Positions 1 through 6,771 are shown, counted from the stretch's first letter. The stretch is DNA of 11,482 nt from Micrococcaceae bacterium (GCA_003486025.1 DNHA01000097.1:1-11482), one strand, 5' to 3'. Made by a program: numbers and translations. Notes: generated by a model from the sequence alone, not told the origin.

Positions 1-704
1 GGGAACGCAGTCAAGTCGCGGTAAATCAGATGGAAGAGAGCCGCGAGCAAAACCGGGTCGCGATTGAACGCGAACGGAAAAACATCGCTCGGGATCTGCA
101 CGATATTGTCGCCCACGACATCACCGTGGTCGCCATGCAGTCTAAAGCTGCAAAATTTGCCAACAGCGGCCAGGCCGCCATCGATGCAATCGACATCATT
201 GCCAAGCTCAGTACCGAGACGCTCCACGACTTAAGGCTGATGCTCAATGTCTTGCGCACCGACGGCACAATGAGTGATACGTCGGGCGGAAGTGCTGATA
301 AACCGGCGGCAACCACTGTTTATGCAGTTCAAGGCCTGCAGATCTTTTCGCAACGGTTAAAAGATTCCGGTTTTTCTGTGAGCTCTCACACCGATGAAAA
401 AATCTCTGAACTCCCGCGTTCTGCGCAGACTGCGTTATATCGAGTGATGCAGGAAGCGACGACGAACATAATCAAACACGGTAAGCGCGAGGGTTCCTGT
501 GAACTGCGTTTAGAGATCGCGGGGTCGAACGCGATCCTTGAAATGACTAATCAGATACCGAAGTCGAGGCCCAAAAAGAGTGACCTGCCGGTCGGTGGAA
601 TTGGCCTTATTGGTATGCAAGACCGGATGAATGCCTTCGGTGGCCGCTTCAATGCAGAGGTTGTAGATGACCGTTGGGTACTCACCGCCTGCATCCCGTT
701 CTAG
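1..704 (+). CDS. Two-component sensor histidine kinase, DesK/NarL-associated (HisKA_3) type, 5'-truncated
   Basis: This is the C-terminal catalytic part of a membrane-type histidine kinase that autophosphorylates on His and passes the phosphate to a LuxR/NarL-type response regulator. The frame is open from base 3 to the TAG at 702-704, so the gene begins before the window and its sensor and membrane part is not visible. Counting from the internal Met at base 30, the HisKA_3 H-box is ARDLHDIVAH with phospho-acceptor H24. The ATP-binding domain follows, with an N-box-like YRVMQEATTNIIKH near residues 137-150 and a G-box GGIGLIGMQDR near residues 188-199. The acidic D-box is weak, as is common in this short actinobacterial family. 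The protein ends directly after the ATPase fold. No partner regulator gene lies downstream, so it probably lies upstream. The input signal cannot be read from this fragment. Confidence 0.9.
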   Translation, partial: ERSQVAVNQMEESREQNRVAIERERKNIARDLHDIVAHDITVVAMQSKAAKFANSGQAAIDAIDIIAKLSTETLHDLRLMLNVLRTDGTMSDTSGGSADKPAATTVYAVQGLQIFSQRLKDSGFSVSSHTDEKISELPRSAQTALYRVMQEATTNIIKHGKREGSCELRLEIAGSNAILEMTNQIPKSRPKKSDLPVGGIGLIGMQDRMNAFGGRFNAEVVDDRWVLTACIPF

Positions 705-1048
705 GCCCTACCCTCCTACTTAAGTATGATTTCGCTTTTCTGGGAATCGCGATAAGTTATAGATGTATCGGTGAAGACCGATCACCGCAGGGAAATTGGT
801 GATGTTTTGCGAGTGGCATCATCAAGAGTTCCGCAGTGATTAAAAGGTACGTTGCGTCATGGACGAACTGATCTTTCTTCGGCGTTGTGCCCCCATCGCA
901 CGCCTGAGTTTGTTGGTGGCGCGACGTACCTTTTATAACCTCACAGATACCTTTTGTGCTACAGCTCACATGACTGATGTGGAATGTCTTAGACCGAGTT
1001 TTCCGTTATAGCTCTTGGAGACAATCAACTTTCGAGAGTGAGCATCAC
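705..1048. other. Gene-poor interval between the kinase and nitroreductase genes
   Basis: I see no convincing gene in these 344 bases. They contain a small hairpin at 767-782 (ATCGGT stem, GAAG loop), a second imperfect hairpin at 797-824, the long inverted repeat at 841-935, and a direct repeat of TACCTTTT at 927-934 and 948-955 (21-bp spacing). No clear T-run terminator follows the kinase gene immediately. The promoter of the nitroreductase gene should lie here, but I could not pick a well-spaced -35/-10 pair. Confidence 0.6.
841..935. repeat. Long inverted repeat enclosing a C-loop hairpin; possible structured RNA, attenuator or terminator
   Basis: TAAAAGGTACGTTGCG at 841-856 pairs with CGCGACGTACCTTTTA at 920-935. 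This gives a 16-bp stem whose only imperfection is a G-U pair (853 with 923). Inside the 63-base loop, GGCGT (881-885) pairs with ACGCC (900-904). With one bulged T, GTG (887-889) also pairs with CGC (897-899), leaving a CCCCCAT loop. The right arm ends in TTTTA, so the stem could also act as a weak terminator on either strand. A second copy of the right-arm core TACCTTTT at 948-955 could compete for the left arm. The pairing is directly visible; function is inference. Confidence 0.45.
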
Positions 1049-1669
1049 ATGTCGGTTCAGACTGAAACCCAACCATACGAAATGCTGAGCATTAACTCGG
1101 ACGCGGCGGATCAGCTGTTCTTCGAGGCCCGAAGCGCAAACGCCTTTAGCGATGAGCCGGTCTCAGATGAAGTTCTTGATGCTATCTACGACACCATGAA
1201 AATGGGTCCCACTCTCATGAACAACCAGCCACTGCGCATCACTTGGGTGAAAAGCGCAGAAGCTCGTCAAAAGGTTTCAGAGACTATGGCCGGGACTAAT
1301 GCACAGAAAGCGCTGACCGCACCGGCACTAGCCGTTCTTTCGTTCGATACCGAGTGGCACGAAGAATTCCCATCCTTCTTCCCGCATGCTCCAGAACGCA
1401 AAGCAATGTTTGAAGACCAAGGCGCGCGCACCGCTATCGGAAATAACAACGCATGGCTGCAGGCCGGATACTTCATCATGGCTGTACGTGCCGTTGGTCT
1501 GGCTGCTGGCCCCATGGGTGGCTTTGATTCAGCTGGGGTTGACGCCGTGGTGAACACCGATGGCCGCAACAAGTCGTTCTTGATTGTGAATGTGGGCAAG
1601 CCAGGCGCTGACGCATGGTTTGATCGACTTCCGCGCCACGACGCGCAGTTCGCTACTCGCAGCATCTAA
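1049..1669 (+). CDS. Nitroreductase-family NAD(P)H:FMN oxidoreductase, malonic semialdehyde reductase (RutE)-like
   Basis: This is a 206-residue cytoplasmic flavoprotein of the nitroreductase fold. It matches the RutE/HadB-type branch, which reduces malonic semialdehyde to 3-hydroxypropionate in pyrimidine breakdown or acts as a general NAD(P)H reductase. Family features visible from the start at 1049 are: the FMN-phosphate motif region with Arg-Ser near residue 28; the GPTLMNNQPLR segment matching the family's GPTSxNxxPxR; FDTEWHEEFPSFFPHAP matching the RutE FDxxFHExLPxLFPHxP; and GLAAGPMGGFD near the FMN site. The length fits RutE (about 196). I chose ATG 1049, preceded by a purine-rich GAGAGTGAG at 1034-1042, because the extra residues from ATG 977 do not resemble the family and that ATG lacks a ribosome binding site. 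No other rut genes are nearby, so the substrate is uncertain. The gene ends at a strong terminator. Confidence 0.85.
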   Translation: MSVQTETQPYEMLSINSDAADQLFFEARSANAFSDEPVSDEVLDAIYDTMKMGPTLMNNQPLRITWVKSAEARQKVSETMAGTNAQKALTAPALAVLSFDTEWHEEFPSFFPHAPERKAMFEDQGARTAIGNNNAWLQAGYFIMAVRAVGLAAGPMGGFDSAGVDAVVNTDGRNKSFLIVNVGKPGADAWFDRLPRHDAQFATRSI

Positions 1670-1684
1670 GCACTTTAAAAGAGT

Positions 1685-1730
1685 AAAGGGGTTCTCAGCA
1701 GCAAATTTAATTGCTGCTGAGAACCCCTTT
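1685..1730. terminator. Bidirectional intrinsic terminator with a perfect 20-bp stem
   Basis: Bases 1685-1704 (AAAGGGGTTCTCAGCAGCAA) are the exact reverse complement of 1711-1730, with a 6-base loop ATTTAA. The stem has A-tract/T-tract ends on both sides, so it can stop transcription of the nitroreductase gene on the plus strand and of the convergent gene at 1736-2944 on the minus strand. It sits 16 bases after one stop codon and 6 bases from the other. Confidence 0.93.
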
Positions 1731-1735
1731 GGCCT

Positions 1736-2944
1736 TTAGTGAGAGGGGTGCTCGCCGTCTCCCGATGGATCATTTTCAAGAACGTGGTCCGACACCTTGG
1801 AAAGTGCGCGCTCAAGTGCTGACCGAAGAATCACCGGTACGGTGATTTCCTCTTCCAAGGCCAGTAGGCCTTCGCGTTCAAAGGTGCGCAGGATGGTTTC
1901 GACCTGTGGGACCGCGACCTCAAGACTTGAGATGAGGTGGTGTTGCTCAACCGGCAGGTCGTCTTCGGAAGGGATATGCAATGCAAATTCGGTGCGTGGC
2001 GGCTTCGAAGAGGCAGCATGAGTGAGAAGCCCTGCGACCATTTCAGCAACCTGGGCCTGCCCGGGAGTCTGCAAGGTATTGATCAGCACATGCGAATAGA
2101 TGATCTCGGCGAGCAGTTCCTTGATCAGGCGCGCGCCAGCTCCGGTGGATGCGAGAAGCGCCTCGCGAAGTGATTCGGTGGGTACAGCCTGCGGTGAGCT
2201 GTAGCGAAGCATGGCGGTGCCGATAAAGGCATCCCAGTAAGCGGCCAAGCGGGGGATTGATGCCAAGTCCGCTACCACGGTTCCGTCTTCGGGCTCCCAG
2301 GGATTGGCTTCTGGGGTGCTGGATTCATCAACGGTGACCATGAGGCCCAGAGCCTCAGCTGCTTCTTGCAGCGTTTGCCCGCTGATCATTCCTGTTGGAT
2401 CGCTTGGCTTGCCTTCGCCGACCCACTGAATCAGTTCACGTGCCGCATAAACGAATGGCATGGATTCCAGGACCGAGTTGGCTTCTTCATCGTCCATGAA
2501 TGGAGCAACGATGGGGGAATCGCCGGCCATACGAGAGAGGAACTCAAAAACTTCCTTGAATTCCTCAACGTTGCCGCCAAAATTCGCGGTGGTGCCTAAG
2601 AAAGTCAGGTAGTGCTTGAGAATGGCGGCGCTAGCCTCGGAGACTTCCTTGCCTATGGAAGCTAAGTGCCCCAGCTGTTCGCCAAGAATGGTGGGGTCCA
2701 ATGTGGTGACATCCACGCTCTTGCGTAGTTGTGCATGAGCAACCAGCAAAGTGGTGAGACCTTCTAATCCAGCGCGTGTTTCGCTTGCTGGCTGGCCATC
2801 AGCTTGAAAATGGCGGAATAGCTGAGATTTGAACGGCTGCAGGGCCTGTCGAACTTCAGATTCAAACGGTGCGCTACTAGCCCCAGCTTGGCGTGCTGGA
2901 TGGCCCGAGGAGGCCTTTTTCTTGGCGGGCTTGCGTGATGCCAT
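1736..2944 (-). CDS. Protein of unknown function, 402 residues, basic N-terminus
   Basis: I do not recognise the family. The protein is soluble, with no signal peptide or membrane segment. It starts with a basic, flexible stretch (SRKPAKKKAS, then a Gly/Ser/Ala-rich run to about residue 28) and continues as a largely helical, Leu/Ala/Glu-rich body. Visible stretches include HYLTFLGTTANFGG (about residues 118-131) and a Trp-rich segment ANPWEPEDG in the middle. The C-terminal 70 residues (PVEQHHLISSLEVAVPQVETIL...FEREGLLALEEE) could form a small winged-helix-like unit, but this is a guess. I chose ATG 2944, with GAAGGA 13 bases upstream on the minus strand, over a TTG at 3010 that has no ribosome binding site. 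The gene is monocistronic, convergent with the nitroreductase and divergent from the FAD enzyme. Coding is supported by length, codon use and a terminator directly after the stop. Confidence 0.75.
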   Translation of the reverse strand: MASRKPAKKKASSGHPARQAGASSAPFESEVRQALQPFKSQLFRHFQADGQPASETRAGLEGLTTLLVAHAQLRKSVDVTTLDPTILGEQLGHLASIGKEVSEASAAILKHYLTFLGTTANFGGNVEEFKEVFEFLSRMAGDSPIVAPFMDDEEANSVLESMPFVYAARELIQWVGEGKPSDPTGMISGQTLQEAAEALGLMVTVDESSTPEANPWEPEDGTVVADLASIPRLAAYWDAFIGTAMLRYSSPQAVPTESLREALLASTGAGARLIKELLAEIIYSHVLINTLQTPGQAQVAEMVAGLLTHAASSKPPRTEFALHIPSEDDLPVEQHHLISSLEVAVPQVETILRTFEREGLLALEEEITVPVILRSALERALSKVSDHVLENDPSGDGEHPSH

Positions 2945-3128
2945 GATCTGTTGCTGTTCCTTCGCTAAACGGGAAAAGGTCGTCACTTCCAGTCTACGCA
3001 GGGCGCTCAAATCGGTGTTGTTCAGTGGAAGTCATCGTAATCACCAGCCGGGAATAGCGAGGGGATACTTTCAAAGACCCGCATTTTCTACGGCGAAAAC
3101 TTGAAATTGCAGCTGAAAATACAGATCA

Positions 3129-3140
3129 CACATATATGTG
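3129..3140. promoter_or_regulatory. Perfect 12-bp palindrome CACATATATGTG, candidate operator
   Basis: The palindrome lies in the divergent intergenic region, 115 bp before the start of the FAD dehydrogenase gene and 185 bp from the start of the minus-strand gene. A dyad of this size fits a dimeric regulator, or it may be part of an AT-rich -10 region on either strand. The symmetry is directly visible; regulator and target are not known. Confidence 0.3.
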
Positions 3141-3210
3141 GCTGCCGTCACCGTTGAATCCTCAGTGCCCGTTGATTTTCCCTGCAGTTCGCGCGACAGT
3201 GAAGGCATAA

Positions 3211-3227
3211 GGCTCTTTTGATGAGCC
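3211..3227 (+). other. Small hairpin in the leader of the FAD dehydrogenase gene
   Basis: GGCTC (3211-3215) and GAGCC (3223-3227) form a 5-bp stem with a 7-base loop, ending 13 bases before the GAGGAG ribosome binding site (3241-3246). It has no T-run and leaves the ribosome binding site free, so any effect on expression is speculative. Confidence 0.25.
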
Positions 3228-3254
3228 ATAAAAGTCTTTCGAGGAGAGTAGCCC

Positions 3255-4532
3255 ATGGCGGTAACACCAGCACCGGATCATGTCGTAATTGTTGGTGCAG
3301 GATTCGTTGGATTGTCGACGGCCTGGTACCTGCAAGAAGCCGGCGTCAAAGTTACCGTAGTGGACCGTGGTGGCGTGGCTTCGGGTTCGTCGTGGGGAAA
3401 TGCGGGCTGGCTGACTCCGGCATTGACCTTGCCTATCGCAGAGCCATCGATCTTCTCCAGTGGTTTGAAGATGATGTTTGACCCGGCCTCACCGCTATAC
3501 ATTCCGCTGAAGGCTGATGGAAAGCTTCTGCGCTTCCTTCTTGGTTTCACCTGGCACTCCACTCCTAAAAAGTGGGAAGAGGCCATGCGTATTTACTCCG
3601 AAATCGGCACCCACGGGCTGGATGCCTTTGACGAGATTTCTGAGGGCACCTCGGCTGGTCCTGGGGTGGCAGAAAAAACCAAGCCAGCAGATCCTTTCCT
3701 TACCGGTTTCACCTCGTTCAAGGACCGCGATGCGCTCCTGCATGAATTCGAGATGATTCAGAAGACCGGCGGGTCTGTGGACTATGAGTTGCTCAGCGGT
3801 GATGAACTACGCGCTATCGAGCCGACCCTCTCCAATAATGTTGCAGCTGGCGTAGCGATCAAAAACCAGCGCTACATCAACCCACCAAAGTTCATGGAAT
3901 CATTGGCAGAATCCGTTGTTGCCCGGGGTGGAGACATCATCGGTTCGTTCAACGTCACGGATGTGCGCGATAACGGTGGATCGGTGACCGTCATTGGCTC
4001 CGAGGGACGGGCGATCACCGCAGATCACGTGGTGATGGCAACCGGTGCATGGATGACTGATCTGGCTAAGAAATTTGGTGTTAACGTGGTGGTCCAAGCG
4101 GGCCGCGGTTATTCGTTCACGGTTGAACCAGAAAGCATGCCAACGCACCCGATTTACTTCCCTTCCCAGCGCGTTGCTTGCACGCCATTGGGGGATCGAT
4201 TCCGCATTGCCGGAACTATGGAATTCCGCGACGTGAACCACAAACTGGAGCCAAAACGCATCGAAGCAATTGTCGCTGCTGCAGCACCGGTATACCAAGG
4301 AATCAATTGGGAAAACCGCAAGGAAGAGTGGGTGGGAGGTCGCCCATGCACCGCCGATGGCATGCCGTTGGTTGGACAGACTTCTTCGCCGCGCGTCTCG
4401 GTGGGTGGTGGCCATGGCATGTGGGGCGTTGCCCTAGGACCATTGACCGGCAAGATTCTCGCCGAGCAGATTACCGGGCAGACCGTTTCCACCTTGGCAC
4501 GCCACTTCAATCCATTGCGTAAGGGTTTCTAA
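3255..4532 (+). CDS. FAD-dependent D-amino-acid dehydrogenase/oxidase (DadA-like, DAO superfamily)
   Basis: This 425-residue flavoenzyme is predicted to oxidise the C-N bond of a D-amino acid, or of a related secondary amine such as hydroxyproline, to an imino acid, passing electrons to O2 or the respiratory chain. The N-terminal Rossmann motif is GAGFVG (residues 14-19), with the acidic D37 at the end of the second strand binding the FAD ribose. Next come ASGSSWGNAGWLTP (about 42-55), the DadA-type NAG segment, and the second FAD half-site VVMATGAW. The C-terminal DAO motif is GGRPCTADGMPLVGQ, followed by GGGHGMWGVALGP. Length fits DadA (about 430). The start has a clear ribosome binding site, GAGGAG at 3241-3246, 8 bases upstream. 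No transporter, racemase or dad regulator is adjacent, so the exact substrate cannot be assigned. It has its own promoter region and a hairpin after the stop. Confidence 0.85.
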   Translation: MAVTPAPDHVVIVGAGFVGLSTAWYLQEAGVKVTVVDRGGVASGSSWGNAGWLTPALTLPIAEPSIFSSGLKMMFDPASPLYIPLKADGKLLRFLLGFTWHSTPKKWEEAMRIYSEIGTHGLDAFDEISEGTSAGPGVAEKTKPADPFLTGFTSFKDRDALLHEFEMIQKTGGSVDYELLSGDELRAIEPTLSNNVAAGVAIKNQRYINPPKFMESLAESVVARGGDIIGSFNVTDVRDNGGSVTVIGSEGRAITADHVVMATGAWMTDLAKKFGVNVVVQAGRGYSFTVEPESMPTHPIYFPSQRVACTPLGDRFRIAGTMEFRDVNHKLEPKRIEAIVAAAAPVYQGINWENRKEEWVGGRPCTADGMPLVGQTSSPRVSVGGGHGMWGVALGPLTGKILAEQITGQTVSTLARHFNPLRKGF

Positions 4533-4553
4533 CCCCGCAAAAACATCCGAACG

Positions 4554-4597
4554 CCGAGGGCTCGGTTTTTCATTGTTGATCGATGATAAACCGAGCC
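4554..4597. terminator. Terminator region with overlapping hairpins between convergent genes
   Basis: After the FAD dehydrogenase stop, CCGAG (4554-4558) and CTCGG (4561-4565) form a short hairpin followed by TTTTT (4566-4570), a plausible plus-strand terminator. The same right arm also belongs to a longer 10-bp stem, GGCTCGGTTT (4559-4568) with AAACCGAGCC (4588-4597) and a 19-base loop, which can form on either strand and probably also ends the minus-strand kinase transcript. The two foldings exclude each other. Confidence 0.65.
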
Positions 4598-4612
4598 TTG
4601 TGCATTGCGATG

Positions 4613-5554
4613 CTAGGCCACTGGTTCCCATCGTTCGCGAAGCCAATCGATGGCCGCGTCGCCCTGTGCTTGTTGGAAATTGCGCAGGGTCGGCAGACCT
4701 GGCGGTGCCGGCTGCCGGGCGCTATCGATGAAATATCCGGCCATCCCGGCAAGGAACCCATCAATACTTTCTGCCGGCAATCCTGCGAAAACTGGATGGG
4801 CACCCAGGACGGATGCTACGTCGAACGCCGCGTCGTGCAAGCGCACATTTATGAGTACCGATAACGCGTCAAACCACGGAACCCCGATGCACGCCCAGGG
4901 CCAATCGATGAGGTAGGCGCCCTCTTCGGTCAGCAGAAGATTGTCTGAGCGAATATCCGAGTGCACCAAAGACTGCCCTTCGAGGCAAGATAATCCGGCG
5001 TGCGCACTGCCTTGGAGTCGTGGGAGATGAGCAGCAATCCACGGATCTAAGTTCGCCGGCAGATCGGTCCCGATACGGTCCCACCCGGTGAACTCAGCTG
5101 CCACCTCGGTGCGCAGTTCAGGTAAATGCGCCAAAGTGTTCGGTACCGGATGGCTGCCTACTGCATGCAGCGAATCGAGTACTCGTTCAAGCTCGATACG
5201 TGTCCACGGTGTCGTGGGATGGGAACCCGGAATATCTTCAAGAACCAATGCCACCCAGCCCCGATCTTCATATGACCCCAGATACTTCGGAACTGGCAAA
5301 GTCCTGGGCAGCAAGGCAGAGATCTTCGCTTCGGCTCGATGCAACCGTGGCGCGACAGCATTGAGCGAGCTGCCGACGGCTTTAACAAATGCCGTACGTC
5401 CATCGGCGGTAAGCACCCGGTCCGCCGTACCAGGGGAAAACCCGCCTTGCTGGCCGTGCGCTTCAACTACCGGTGAGCCGAGTATGCCTTCAACCGCCTC
5501 CCGGACATGGTCAGGAAGCTGCGACCAGCTGATTCGCGGAGTCCACGGAGTCAT
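4613..5554 (-). CDS. Aminoglycoside-phosphotransferase (APH)-fold small-molecule kinase
   Basis: This is a cytoplasmic kinase-like protein (313 residues from ATG 5554) predicted to move phosphate from ATP to a small hydroxylated substrate. The catalytic loop is VHSDIRSDN (HxDxxxxN type, encoded near 4939-4966), with Asp as the base. It is followed by YLIDWPWA, where D is the metal-binding Asp in the place of DFG. The N-lobe has AFVKAVGSS with the ATP-binding Lys. LIDWPWAxxGxPWFD is a variant common in actinobacterial uncharacterised phosphotransferases, so a resistance role should not be assumed. I chose ATG 5554, which has GAAGGA 10 bases upstream, over a GTG at 5623. That GTG abuts the preceding stop codon, has no ribosome binding site and would add a basic, low-complexity tail. 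It is the second gene of a minus-strand operon with the SDR gene, 69 bp apart. Confidence 0.8.
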   Translation of the reverse strand: MTPWTPRISWSQLPDHVREAVEGILGSPVVEAHGQQGGFSPGTADRVLTADGRTAFVKAVGSSLNAVAPRLHRAEAKISALLPRTLPVPKYLGSYEDRGWVALVLEDIPGSHPTTPWTRIELERVLDSLHAVGSHPVPNTLAHLPELRTEVAAEFTGWDRIGTDLPANLDPWIAAHLPRLQGSAHAGLSCLEGQSLVHSDIRSDNLLLTEEGAYLIDWPWACIGVPWFDALSVLINVRLHDAAFDVASVLGAHPVFAGLPAESIDGFLAGMAGYFIDSARQPAPPGLPTLRNFQQAQGDAAIDWLRERWEPVA

Positions 5555-5623
5555 CACGCAGCGATCCTTCTTTCTGCGGGGCTTCGAACGAGCAGGCTCA
5601 TAGTTACCCCAGGTCTTGTTCAC

Positions 5624-6481
5624 CTAAGCATGGCGAGAAGATTCATTGGCAAGAATTGACTTGTACCCTTCGCGGTAACTTGGGAAACGCGGAAGGAAAC
5701 CCGACGCTAGGAGCCGCGCATTATTTAGCCGACGGTCCGAAGCGTTTCGCGACGCTGGAGATTCGGGCGAGAGCTCGGGTATTTCCGAGCCAAGTTCTTC
5801 AGCGAGGAAGAGATAAACGTCTGCAAGCCGGGCTGGTTCGCTGTCTGTAGCCAGATACAGCGCTTCGGCCTTTTCGCCTAGCGAAGCCACATGGACGATG
5901 GCTTGGGCAAGATCATCGCGGTGGATCCGGTTAGTCCAGTGAGACTGGGCCGGTAGCCGCGCCGAACCCGAACGCACCTGATCGATCAGTCTGGTGCGTC
6001 CCGGTCCGTAAATTCCTGAAGCTCGCAAAATCGTCAACGGAAGACCACTTGTGGCCAGCAAGGTCTCGGTATCTGCGAGTACCTTCGCGGTCGGGCGGGC
6101 CGGCGCAAGAGGCGCGGTCTCATTGACCAGTTGTCCCTCGGAACCGCCAAGGACCGCCGAAGAAGACACGTAAATGAGTCGTTTGAGGCGTGGGCAGGAG
6201 GCTTTTAAAGCATCAATCAATCGATGCGCTGTCTGCAGATAGCCTCGCTCATATCCGGTCACATCCCGGGTGGCCGGCACCGGGGTAAAGACAACAAGAT
6301 CAGTTTCCGGATCAATCTGTGCCCAAGAATCTGCTTTGAGCAGGTCGACGTCATATCCGGTGAAAACCGGCGGAAGCTTCGAGCTGTCACGACGCCACGC
6401 GGTGATTTGATGGCCGGCATCGTGAAAGCGCAGCCCTGCCTCGGTTGCGACGTCTCCGCAACTGATCAAAAGTATTTTCAT
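5624..6481 (-). CDS. NAD(P)-binding atypical short-chain dehydrogenase/epimerase (YeeZ/SDR_a5-like)
   Basis: This 285-residue Rossmann-fold protein belongs to the extended SDR (epimerase) superfamily. The nucleotide-binding segment is MKILLISCGDVATEAG, followed by WRRD at the end of strand 2, which would favour NADP. Strand 5 carries YVSSSAVLGG, and the extended-SDR NRIHRDDLAQAI motif (RIHVDD type) lies near residues 184-195. Two usual features are missing: the glycine motif keeps only one Gly (CGDVA), and the catalytic YxxxK is replaced by RPTAK. This fits the YeeZ-like atypical group, whose activity is poorly known, so a binding or non-classical role is possible. The start is firm: GGAGGT lies 5 bases before the ATG on the minus strand. 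It is first in the operon with the APH-fold kinase. Confidence 0.82.
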   Translation of the reverse strand: MKILLISCGDVATEAGLRFHDAGHQITAWRRDSSKLPPVFTGYDVDLLKADSWAQIDPETDLVVFTPVPATRDVTGYERGYLQTAHRLIDALKASCPRLKRLIYVSSSAVLGGSEGQLVNETAPLAPARPTAKVLADTETLLATSGLPLTILRASGIYGPGRTRLIDQVRSGSARLPAQSHWTNRIHRDDLAQAIVHVASLGEKAEALYLATDSEPARLADVYLFLAEELGSEIPELSPESPASRNASDRRLNNARLLASGFLPRFPSYREGYKSILANESSRHA

Positions 6482-6771
6482 CTGGCACCTCCAACCTAGC
6501 GAGGCATCCAGAACGGTGCCCCTGTTCTAACCATAAAGCGTGACGTGGCGCGCGCTAAACATGAAGAAGCCGAAGGTGCAACACAAAGCTCGATAAATCG
6601 ATAAAATAGGGTCGTTGTATGCCTTTGGCCGCTGGTCGAATGATCGCGGGGTGCGGGTAAAAGCCGAACCGGGAGGATTGGCTCAAAACGATCACCATAA
6701 AGGGGTGCAAGAAGATTCATTCTTCAATTTTTCGCAAGGTCCATCCAGGTACGGCAGTACTTGAAATCCTG
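6482..6771. promoter_or_regulatory. Divergent intergenic region between the SDR and mannosyltransferase genes
   Basis: The 290-base region must hold divergent promoters. It contains the SDR gene's ribosome binding site near its left end and a tandem repeat TCGATAAA-TCGATAAA at 6590-6605. The second copy provides TAAAAT (6602-6607), a 5/6 match to the -10 consensus for plus-strand transcription, but with no good -35. AAAGGGG at 6699-6705 and GGGAGG at 6671-6676 look like ribosome binding sites, though neither serves a standard start codon in the mannosyltransferase frame. Confidence 0.35.

Noticed and set aside
841..935. 6C small RNA of actinobacteria
   Set aside because: Only one C-rich hairpin loop is visible, and it has five Cs; the 6C motif needs two C-rich hairpins, so I do not name it as such.
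757..969. 70-residue open frame on the minus strand in the gap after the kinase
   Set aside because: It has no family resemblance, crosses the inverted repeat, and has no supporting neighbours or ribosome binding site I could see.
977..1048. Longer start (ATG 977) for the nitroreductase gene
   Set aside because: It adds 24 residues unlike the family and has no ribosome binding site; ATG 1049 gives a length near RutE.
2945..3010. TTG start at 3010 for the unknown minus-strand gene
   Set aside because: There is no ribosome binding site, and the extra 22 residues precede a natural-looking MASRKPAKKK start that has a GAAGGA upstream.
5555..5623. GTG start at 5623 for the APH-fold kinase
   Set aside because: It abuts the previous stop codon with no ribosome binding site and adds a basic non-conserved tail; ATG 5554 has GAAGGA at good spacing.
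6509..6529. GAAC...GTTC pair resembling an SOS box near the SDR start
   Set aside because: The half-sites are 9 bases apart instead of 4, so it does not fit LexA binding.
6496..6720. 74-residue minus-strand open frame upstream of the SDR gene
   Set aside because: It covers the divergent promoter region and both ribosome-binding-like sites, and shows no family features.
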